Below, in pieces: positions 32,733 to 41,190 of a stretch of DNA of 64,000 nt; positions within the stretch are counted from its first letter, which is position 1, and every line of letters starts with the position of its first letter. The translations under genes and the position numbers were made by a program. Below the pieces are notes generated by a model that saw nothing but the letters and a program-made list of their open reading frames with translations, did no database searches and was not told the origin of the DNA. The stretch spans positions 62,001 to 126,000 of the forward strand of contig QNQO01002042.1 of NCBI GenBank assembly GCA_003290165.1. Reading direction: 5' to 3'. This DNA is from Berberis thunbergii. Taxonomy: Eukaryota; Streptophyta; Magnoliopsida; Ranunculales; Berberidaceae.

Positions 32733-35700
32733 GTAAACAAATATTTGAATGGTTTTATGTTACACTACTGATTTACCCTTTTGATGCATAGTTTTTTTGG
32801 CAATCAACTTTAGATCTAAGCTTTCCAGTCGGTTTTGCACAAAATTGTTGCACTGCATGCTCAAGAATAAAAAGGAATTATTTTTAAGAAGTTGAAACAT
32901 TTTAACGAGTTAATTTTGTTTTGAGAGAATCAAGCATTTTAATGACGCATTCCAATGCCTTAAAAAAGCTTTAGGATCTCAACATTCCATCATATGCTTA
33001 GTTAGTTAAGATGTCTTTTCCATCATATGCAAACTGCCTTGTCATAATAGTTATGCTTGTTCAATACTTGATGATGATGATGATGTATGCTAATTCTTAT
33101 ATAACTATAATGCTATATTTGGAATTTAGCCATTCAATTGCACACTTTCCTGTAAATATGCAACTCCAATTCCAGTAAGTGAACTTACTCTGTTGCTTCT
33201 GTAAAAATTTTCGCATTCTAATATTAGCTTGATATCATTAACTATTTGCTAAGTTTCATGTAAGTGACATATCGATGCCTGTTATAACTTAATTACATGG
33301 ATCAAGTCTTTATAATTTCCTTGATTTGTACATGATATTTTAGTAATTTTCATTGTTCGATTACTGAAACTTACACCTTCAGGCTAGCTTTGCATCTTAA
33401 AACACTAATGCCTCATTTCCTGAATTAGCCATTTCAAACACTGGATTCACTCTACCTTTTCATTGTTAAACTGACATGTGACATTGATAGTGTATTCATT
33501 AGAAATGGTAATTGAAGTTTAACCTTGTGTTTTCTCTTAAACAGAAGTTTGAGGCTTTGGTCTACAGACAATGATAATTACATTTTCAGTGAATAAAGTT
33601 TGATTATGAATAGGAAGAAATATGAAATATAAAAGAGAAAAAACCAAAAGGGAAAAGAAAAACAGAATTGTCGCACAGCGGTGCGTATTGTTTCTCATCA
33701 GCTTGAATCCGAATTTTTCCTTGTCAAATATGTGTTCATTCAGAACAGAATGGTTATATGGTATCTCTTTGGATATTCCTAAATCTACTATTTTGCAGAA
33801 GTTGTCTGATTGCAAAATATCAAAGCCAATACTTGTAGGAGGTCTTTGTCGAGTGTTAGCCAAGGACTTCACCAGGAAACAAAATTTGAAAAAACAAATC
33901 TTCAACTATATGCAGTCTACTTTTTTTTCACTAATATATATGCAGTCTACTTAAAAGGTAATATATCTTTTATACAGAGTATAGTAATATGCCAATTTGT
34001 CTTTGCAACTACTATAAACATTTCTTTCTTTGGAAGTTACTCACACTTGGCATTCTTTGATGAACATATCAATGTCATTAGAATATCTGCAATCAAGAAC
34101 TTTGTTTCTTTCACATAGTATTCAGCCATTTTCTCATCAATGTCATTAGAATATCTGCAATCATTGATGGATTCGACCCCACCTTTTTTGCTTGATGTTA
34201 ACGACAATCGTTGAGAGGTAAAAGTTGAGGGAGTTTGTAAGAATCCTGATTTTTAATTGAGAGGTAAAAGTTGAGTTTCAGCTTTTCATTTTGCTCTAAT
34301 GATTGGAGAAGTTGAGGCTTAGGGTTATCTAGTTAAAAATTAATGTTGAGTTGGAGAGAATGATTTTGTTGACAAACCCACTGACTTCTCTAATTCATGC
34401 ATATTGGACAATTACAAATATGGATGCATGTCTTTCTAATTCTCTAGCTGGATGTGGACTTATCAGAAACAATAAAGAGGGTTGATGTTTAGTGCAGGTA
34501 CTTCGCTTAAAAACATTTTGGCTATTGAACTCCAAGCTGTCTAACTGGGGCTCTTTGATGTTGATAACGTGCTTGCCAGTAGAACATGAGTTCAGTTTGT
34601 CTCCCAAGCAGATGTTGACACTCCATGGGAATGATGGGAGTATAATGAGAACCCCCTCTGTCGTGAAGCTGAGTTGAGTCATGTTTTTACTTGTATGGTG
34701 ATAACTTCTACAGTTGGTATGGTGATATCTTGTGACACATTTCTAATGTTCAAGTCCTACAGAAGGATTTTGTTTGATTTTACTTATTTATTTATTTTCT
34801 TTTTCTTTGATACCAGGTCCCCTATAGCCCAGCCAAAATAGGCCTCTAAAATCTCGGAGCCAACCCGGTTGCCAATATGCATGAATTAGAGAAGTCAGTG
34901 GGTTTGTAATTGTCCAATATGCATGAATTAAGCTGGTACCATATGCAGTAGCAATAGCAATAGCAAATACAAGTTAAAGTAATGTACTTGCTTGGAATCC
35001 AAGACCTGCGGCAGGAATGAGTGCAAGCAGTGAAATGCAGCACCCAGATTGCATTCAAAAATTCGCAGATCATAACTGCCATGACAGTGGGTACTCTGCA
35101 GTGAAACAGAGCGCACTCTGGTTTGCGACCAGCAGCAAGCTCGCATCAGTGCATCCCTCGCAGAGCAGCAGTTCGTCCCTGGCAGCAGCAGCAGTGAGTA
35201 CCTCGCATCATCAGCAGATCGTCCCTTGCAGCAGCAGCATTGCGTCTCTCGCAGCAGCAACATCAACCGCAGTTCGTCCCTGGCCCTGCCCATAGAATCA
35301 GACCAAGAGGGAAAACCTGAATCAACACAGGTTAGTCAGCATTGCGTCTCTCACAGGTTAGTCAGCTCGGCCACATCTTTGGTATTTTACAGTTTGCAGT
35401 TGCCATTACATCATAATGATTCCTAAACCTTAAATTTGTTTTTCTAAAAATATACCACATTGATTAATACATGGTTAGTATTTACTAAGTTTTGGCGGAT
35501 TAATGAGGGCTATCTTATTTCGGGAGAATTATGTTATTCTTGTTCACTACGATAATTTTGAATATTTTAAATAATAGGATAAATCTATTGAGGTAGGTGA
35601 CCTTATCGGGTCTCTCTTTGTGACATTAATTTAGTTTGGCAGCCGTTTCAGCTTCTCATGCATTCCTAGTTTTTCTGTATAGTTTTGTCTTATTACACTA

Positions 35701-35978
35701 GTAACTTTCTGTGACTTGTTTTGAATATTTTGCCAAAGGACATAGCTGCATCGACTTCCTGAACTATAAAATACTTGTGCAAGGTAATTTTCAAAAAAAA
35801 ATTTATTTTTTTCTGTACCTTCCCTTGTTTTGAGCATCCTATCCAAGAGTACAGTTTACTCAGTTTGGAAGATTAAAGGCTTTTATCTAGTAGCTCAGTG
35901 AAGCAGTTTGGAATATTGCATTGTATATAATGATTTCTGCATCCCATGTTGTCTTGTGCATTTTGGTATTGAATGCAG
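32733..35978 (+). other. Captured DNA without a recognised gene
   Basis: Mostly AT-rich intron-like sequence. Possible exon pieces are 33670-33900 (LNPNFSLSNMCSFRTEWLYG region) and 34499-34677 (VLRLKTFWLLNSKLSNWGSL and SPKQMLTLHGNDGSIMRTPS), neither recognised. Small repeats occur: a ~72-bp tandem repeat containing AATGTCATTAGAATATCTGC (34069-34165), and an inverted pair (about 34375-34425 against 34868-34925, AATTAGAGAAGTCAGTGGGT and its complement). A GCAGCA-rich, Ser/Ala/Gln-coding low-complexity tract with repeated TCGTCCCT(G/T)GCAGCAGCA lies at 35160-35285. Confidence 0.4.
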
Positions 35979-36667
35979 GCGCTCGTGAAATCATGGAAGG
36001 ATGGTGACACAATGCCCTTTATCTTTGACACGCTAGAACCAATTTCAATTTAGTTTTGCATTAGTACAACTACTACTTATAATTTGATAAGACGTACCTT
36101 CCAAATAAATAATTGATATTCTCGACGCTTATTACTTTGTTCGTATGACATCTTTTCTAAGTGAATTTTACGTGAAATCGCCACAGTTAATTACTTATTG
36201 GTACAGAAAATGACAAACTAAAGCAGAACTATGGCAGGTGTGGGACTTGATAAAGTTAGCTGATTATCTCACTCAAAGAGAAGATATTGATCCTTCTAAG
36301 ATTGGAATTACTGGTGAATCACTGGGAGGTTAGCAAAATGAAAGTTTTTAACCAATTGTAGTTTAAGTTGTCATTTGCAGCAGCGTGTAGCAATCATAGT
36401 AGTTCTGTATTGCAGGAATGCATGCATGGTTTGCTACTGCCTTGGATACCCGGTATGCAGTAGTTGTCCCAATAATTGGTGTTCAGGTACCTGTAACTAC
36501 ACTGCTCTGGCTTGTATTTTGACATGCTAAGATCTATTCTTTATCACACTCGGGAAGTTTACGAAAAAAAATTGAATATAATGTAAAACTTTTGCAGGGG
36601 TTTAGATGGGTTGTAGATAATGATAAGTGGCAAGCAAGAGTAGACAGTCTAAAACCTGTTTTTGAAG
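35979..36667 (+). pseudogene. Captured alpha/beta-hydrolase exons (four)
   Basis: Exon a (from 35979) ALVKSWKDGDTMPFIFDT; exon b (36238-36328) VWDLIKLADYLTQREDIDPS and KIGITGESLGG; exon c (36416-36486) MHAWFATALDTRYAVVVPII; exon d (36598-36667) GFRWVVDNDKWQARVDSLKP. G-E-S-L-G-G is the G-x-S-x-G nucleophile elbow of alpha/beta-hydrolases, with the serine present. Borders of exons b-d have AG and GT; the donor after exon a is damaged (GACACGCTAG). The four pieces correspond to contiguous exons of a plant serine hydrolase; the acid and histidine of the triad lie in missing downstream exons. The reading continues by a splice-ready donor straight into the cyclophilin fragment. Confidence 0.8.
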
Positions 36668-36822
36668 GTGAGCTTACAACCATCAACAATCAGTTGTTAG
36701 TTCCCCGTTGTTGACTGTGGAATAGAATCATATCATACGCTGCATTTTTTAATATGAAAGTTCAGGTGTCTAAATACATGTATTACTTGCTTATATCACA
36801 ATCTTGTTATCAATATTTGCAG

Positions 36823-37268
36823 TAACGCATGTTGGACCTGGAGTGTTGAGCATGGCTAATGCAGGTCCTAATACTAATGGGAGCCAGTTCTTCTTTTGCA
36901 CAGTAAAAGTGAGTTGAAGTTAATTCACAATCAAAGTTTCAATTTCACCTTACAGAAACTGACCTTCAGGAACATTATAGATTGTATTTCTTAGTGTCTT
37001 TCTGTGAACTTGTTTAAAAAGAAAGTTTTGAATAATTCCTTTCTCAGTTTTCTTTTTCAAATGATTTAGGTTTTTCATATATTGATTTGTATTTTTAATG
37101 CATGTGAGACAGACTCCATGGTTGGACAAACGCCATGTTGTGTTTTGACATGTCATCGATGGCATGGATGTTGTTCGGAAGCTTGAATCCCAAGAAACAA
37201 GCAGAGTAGATATTCCCAAGTTACCATGCAGGATTGTCAACTGTGGCGAGCTGCCGGTGGATGGTTGA
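36823..37268 (+). pseudogene. Captured 3' exons of a cyclophilin (peptidyl-prolyl isomerase)
   Basis: Exon 1 (36823-36908) [20 protein letters not shown] and QFFFCTVK; exon 2 (37113-37268) TPWLDKRHVVF, a stop, then HVIDGMDVVRKLESQETSRV and CRIVNCGELPVDG to a [17 protein letters not shown] is the active-site core of cyclophilins (proline isomerase and cyclosporin-binding residues), and the -ELPV end is typical of plastid/secretory-type plant cyclophilins. The internal TGA at 37146-37148 replaces the expected Gly codon of VVFG. The N-terminal half is absent; exon 1 directly follows an AG acceptor after the hydrolase block. Confidence 0.85.
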
Positions 37269-37524
37269 TCGATGGTTGATTGAGCTAACTGCTACTTTAC
37301 TATTTCCATTTGAATATTAGATGAACGTCAGTATGGTGTGAACATCGTTAAGCTAACTGCTTCTCTTAATTGACTGTCAGGTACTGCTGCTGCCAGTGAC
37401 TCTTTATTCTATAGAAAGCATGTCCATTAAGTCCTTCACATTCACAAGTTTGCATGTATTGTGTATACAGCTCAGATGTGTTGTGACTTGTGAGTTTGAC
37501 ATATGTTATTCATGCATTTCGCAG

Positions 37525-37787
37525 GATCTATTTTTTTCGGTTTTGAGGCAGCAACCAGAAATTCGTTTGGCGGTAAGAAGAGTTTAACCTGCACTAATGT
37601 AAGTGAATGTTATTCTTTCTTGTGAAGTTGAGTTTCCTAATTTCTAAAATTGATGAGTTGTATACTTGTTTTACTAATTTTGGACTCTTCAGGCTGATGG
37701 GTACTTAACTGAGAGCCAAAGGCATGGGAAGGCTGGTTACAGTCTGACTAAACTTCATGTGCGGTGCCATCATCAACTTTCACAGAA
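37525..37787 (+). pseudogene. Two unidentified exon-like segments
   Basis: 37525-37572 (after GCAG, before GTAAGA) reads DLFFSVLRQQPEIRLA; 37693-37787 (after TTCAG, before GTGAGA) reads ADGYLTESQRHGKAGYSLTK and LHVRCHHQLSQ. Both have clean splice borders and open frames on the same strand as the neighbours. I do not recognise the source gene; they could be one more captured donor. Confidence 0.4.
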
Positions 37788-37888
37788 GTGAGAATGACTT
37801 ACCTTAATAGTAATTTTCTTTTAAATGCTAGGCACTTAATTGTTTGATATATCATAGAAAAATCATATAGTTGAAAAATTATTACTGA

Positions 37889-38150
37889 AGGATGAATATG
37901 GTTGTTCAAAGGGCGTTGGATTAGTGAATTACACAATGCATGACAGTGCCAAAAATGCTATTGTGGGGATAAAGGGAGTGGCACTTGGTAATTTAGAAGT
38001 GTAGTATCATTTTCTGTGATTAATGAAATGTGGTTCTATTTGTCATATTAAATGTTGTTTATTTCTTGTGTAGGATCAAAGGCTTTATATGTGGCAAGGG
38101 CAATGAAGAAAGAGGAGCAAGAGAATTGGCAATATAACACTGTTTCCTGA
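37889..38150 (+). pseudogene. Captured RRM exons of a poly(A)-binding-protein type
   Basis: Exon 1 (ends 37987) DEYGCSKGVGLVNYTMHDSA and KNAIVGIKGVALG; exon 2 (38074-38150) SKALYVARAMKKEEQENW and a stop. The pattern G-x-S-K-G-x-G-x-V-N-Y is RNP1 of an RNA-recognition motif, though the key F-x-F aromatics are altered (GVGLVNY for GFGFVNF), and L-Y-V-x-R-A-x-K-K is the end of a PABP RRM. Only part of one RRM is here. Function is lost; the altered RNP1 suggests decay. Confidence 0.65.
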
Positions 38151-38508
38151 TGCTGTCAAGACCAAAGTATGGTGTTAGATGCTTTGACTTGAATCTTGTT
38201 TCCCTTGAGTATAAGTGAAGTCCTTGTGTTCTCTAGCATAGTTAAACAAACTATTTCCTAGTAGCAGCTATTCATAGTTACATGTTTTTTATTCTTAATG
38301 CTTACTAGATGTCACATGTTTGTGGCTCTGTTGCCTGTTCATTTGCAATTCGAGTAACTAATTTAGTTTCGTCATGACTTGATTCTTGTAGGATTGGATG
38401 TTGAGGAGTCATGTGAGGCAAGAGATGTGGAGAAACAAAAGGCGGCTGCAGCTGTTAACATATTTTCCTTGCTTACACACTATATAGTGAGCTAACAAGC
38501 AGATTGGT

Positions 38509-38724
38509 GTGTGGGAAGAGATGTGGCTCAATTGGGATGGGTACTCTTGGTTCATCCAACCTCTGGACGAGCCAACCTCCGGACTTGACGCTAGAGCAGC
38601 AACAATTGTGATGAGAACAGTGAGAAACACAGTGGACACAGGACGAACTGTAGTGTGCACCATTCACCAGTCTAACATTGACATATTTGAAGCTTTCAAT
38701 GAGCTATGCAAACTTCAAGAGTAG
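38509..38724 (+). pseudogene. Captured PDR-type ABC transporter (ABCG) fragment
   Basis: From about 38563: [40 protein letters not shown] and FEAFNELC, ending at TAG 38722-38724. D-E-P-T-S-G-L-D-A is the Walker B / D-loop of the first nucleotide-binding domain, and C-T-I-H-Q holds the switch histidine, as in plant full-size PDR transporters. Walker A, signature motif and all membrane segments are absent. It is followed by the CACTA subterminal array. Confidence 0.85.
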
Positions 38725-38964
38725 AGAACCAATGATGTTGTTCCACTTTCTTTGTATTTGAGATATTATTTGATAGATTTTGTAACTTAATGTAATACAT
38801 TATCTTATTAATTACATTACTTTGCATCCATTCATGGAAATGTTTAAGTTTGGCACATTAAAATTTTTATTTTCTAGAAATAAAACTTATAACATGTAAT
38901 AAAAAGTCATTTGATAGCAAAAAAAAAAAAAAATTAAAAATAAATAAAAAATAAAAAAATTAAA

Positions 38965-39345
38965 TTTTGCCACGGTTTAAAACCGTGGCTAATTATTGCA
39001 ACGGCAAAAAACCGTGGCTACCTTGCCACGACTTATAACCGTGGCTAGTAATAGCCACGACTTAAAACCGTTGCTAAAACTATTGCAACGGTTTAGAACC
39101 GTGGCCATACCTTGCAACGGTTTTAAGCCGTTGCTACTCCTAGCCACGGCTTAGAACCGTGGCTAAGATTGTTGCAACGGTTTATAACCGTGGCTACATC
39201 ATCAACCGTCCTCGAGATAAAACCGTGGCTAATATTTTTGCCACGGTTTTTAGCCGTTACTGGGGATTTAGCGACGCCCCTACAGCCCACGGCTCTAAGC
39301 CGTGACAATGGGTTACCCCCACGGTTTAAAACCGTTGCTAATGGG
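38965..39345. repeat. CACTA subterminal repeat array
   Basis: A dozen or more copies of a ~20-bp near-palindrome of the form GCCACGGTTTAAAACCGTGG (variants with GCAACGG, ACTTATAACCG, TTTTTAGCCG), spaced 6-12 bases apart. Such arrays at CACTA ends are where the element's transposase family binds. The array exists only at this end of the element. Confidence 0.85.
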
Positions 39346-39361
39346 TATTTTTGGTGTAGTG
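39332..39361 (-). repeat. CACTA terminal sequence
   Basis: The minus strand from 39361 reads CACTACACCAAAAATACCCA followed by TTAGCAACGG, a standard plant CACTA terminus. The next three plus-strand bases (39362-39364) are GTG; GTG also precedes the left border at 31618-31620, which would fit a 3-bp target duplication, but GTG could recur by chance. Confidence 0.85.
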
Positions 39362-39510
39362 GTGGTTCACCAAGCGGGCACTCCAACATTAACTGTCGAG
39401 CATTGAATGCCGTATGGGAAAATGGAAATGACGATTCTCAAGGAAACTACGTAGACCATGTCGATCACTTAATGGCACTGCACGCAACCGCATCAACTGA
39501 GGGGGAGTAG

Positions 39511-41190
39511 TCGATACTCAAACGTCACGCAACCTACACCATACAGGTGTCACTTAGCAATCTACGTCGTACACGCAATGCACCACGCAGGAAACTCTAG
39601 CCATTCCTATACAATTCAAATAACATTTTGTCGCATACTTGGTAAGAGCATTAAGAGATCCTAGCTGATCCTGACTTACAGATTTTACCTACAGATCACC
39701 TGCTGATTCAAGGTAACTTCGTCCACACTATGCTACCACTAAATTCACACACCCCCTAACAGGCAGAACTTATTTTCAAACCATGCAAGCTTAGTCAGCC
39801 CAAGCCGATAACGACAGCTTCTGGTTGAACCCGACACTTAGTCCGCTCAACATAGGCATTGACGGTTTAGGAAGTGGGAGTCTAATCAATGCTATCACGC
39901 CTGATAACGACGACTCACCAGGGATCATTGCCTCCCCTTGCAGCCAATAATCGTCAAACCTAATCAGGTAAGCCTAGCTGATGGCGACTAGAAACGAAAG
40001 CTTCTGATCAAAACCTGGACTTATAGCTCCAGTGTAGATAGTCTGGAAGGTGGGAGCCTATGGCTTGTCACATGACCACTGCTTTTCAGCGTGGCCGCCA
40101 AATCACCAAACCTGGACTTGTAGCCTGCGCTGCGAGAGTGTAAATAGTCTAGGTGGGAACCCAGTTAGCAACGACCTGATTCCAATGATTTAATATGGGA
40201 CCGCTGCTCTTTAGCGTGGCTGTCGAACCCTCCAAATTTTGTAGCTTGGTGCACTCAGGTGTAGATAACTTGGATTGCCTGTCACACGACCACTTCTCTT
40301 CAGCTTGGTCGCCAAACCTTTCTCAAATTCATAGCCCCCACCGCGTGGGGAGGGTATAGATGGTTTGAAAGGTGGGAGGCTAGTTAGTATCGAACTGATT
40401 CCGACGGCTTGCCACGGGACCACTGCTCTTCAACCTGGTTGCCAAACCTTTACTCCCCAAATCTGTAGTTTGCCTTACTCGGACATAAATGATTTGGATG
40501 GTGAGAGCCTAATCAGTCCCGAACTGATTCTGATGGCTTGCCACGGGACCACTGTTGTTCAGGCTGGTCGCCAAACCTTTACTCCCCGAATCTGTAGTCC
40601 ACATACCTCGGACATAAATGAATCGAAAAGTGGGAATCTCAAGCAGCTTTCCACACAACCTCCACTTCCACCAAGACAACGGACTCAAACATTAACTTAG
40701 ATAAATCAACGCCTTCTCGCTCAAATAGATTGGCATTCTAACATTAGAAAAGTCCATTCATACCGGTACAAAGATAATATAGCCAATGCCCAGATAAAAA
40801 TTAATTAGGATGCCAACCCGAACTTACGGAGCCTGACTCGACACAAGCACTCTGACGTGTACATTGGCTACCACAACTTGCCCATGGCAATAGCTACAGC
40901 CGACTAGTCAGGCACACAAGGTAAACTTCAAGTAGCTTACCTAAGGCACAGGACACAACTCAGATGACTCAACCCCCAGTTAAATTGTTCGCAACATGCC
41001 CACTATTGAACATAACTACACAACAATGACCCCTGGTCATTCAAAATACAAAGCAGTCAAACTCTCTACTGCAGACAAACCAGACAACATCCTATTGATT
41101 CAACCAGCCTATGCCAAAGTAAGACGACAAGAAGAAACAAAAAACATGCAATAGAGACACCAAGTATGAAACGAAAAAAAATTGTTTTCA
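39511..41190. other. Non-coding region of the pol-less element where pol would be expected
   Basis: It contains no RT, RNase H, protease or integrase motif on either strand. It includes a purine tract near the gag stop (39499-39508, GAGGGGGAGTAG) identical at its core to the one before the 3' LTR, and a tandem-repeat tract (39960-40640). The remainder is unremarkable. Confidence 0.6.
39960..40640. repeat. Degenerate minisatellite, units of roughly 120 bp
   Basis: Five or six units share the order TGGCTTG(C/T)CAC - GGACCACTG - TTCAGC(G/T)TGG - CGCCAAACC - CTGTAGT - GATTTGGA-GGTGGGAGCCTA - TCAGTCCCGAACTGATTC. The last two (about 40390-40630) are the most alike. Tandem repeats in this position are frequent in Tat-lineage elements; the minus-strand element at 5.2-9.8 kb has an unrelated tract in the equivalent place. 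Confidence 0.75.

Larger units (their letters stand above)
31621..39361 (+). mobile_element. One-ended Pack-CACTA carrying several gene fragments
   Basis: The right end is a clear CACTA end: the complement of CACTACACCAAAAATACCCA closes at 39361, preceded by a dense array of palindromic subterminal repeats (38965-39345). No transposase is present. The interior holds same-strand exon fragments, with introns, from at least five unrelated genes (IQD, alpha/beta-hydrolase, cyclophilin, a PABP-type RRM protein, a PDR-type ABC transporter). The left border is set by where the host gag stops (about 31618-31630); there is no CACTA end or subterminal array there, so the 5' end is lost or was never normal. 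It interrupts gag of the 29.7-44.7 kb element. Confidence 0.75.
30483..39510 (+). pseudogene. Gag of the pol-less element, split by a CACTA insertion
   Basis: ATG at 30483 (MVTTRSRNNGEPEDTSNVQA), an in-frame stop near 30640, then in another frame GVYDPDALYRLSVPPFVDRI, KLDSYDGTTDPFDHMHHYQ, VPPKSIDSF-like and KKFLTHFVES, YVTRFNNELTLINNTVV, TAFTAGLGKGKLFEDLTLEA and MAELFKCVYRHITFEK: a standard Tat capsid. It reaches PAKCT at 31620, where the CACTA starts, and resumes at 39362 with GGSPSGHSNINCRALNAVW, the rest of the zinc knuckle, to a stop at 39508-39510. Several frame shifts. The insertion lies inside the zinc-knuckle codons. Confidence 0.8.

Noticed and set aside
31621..38960. A Helitron as carrier of the gene fragments
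   Set aside because: Helitrons do collect exons in one direction, but I found no CTRR end with a hairpin, whereas the CACTA end is clear.
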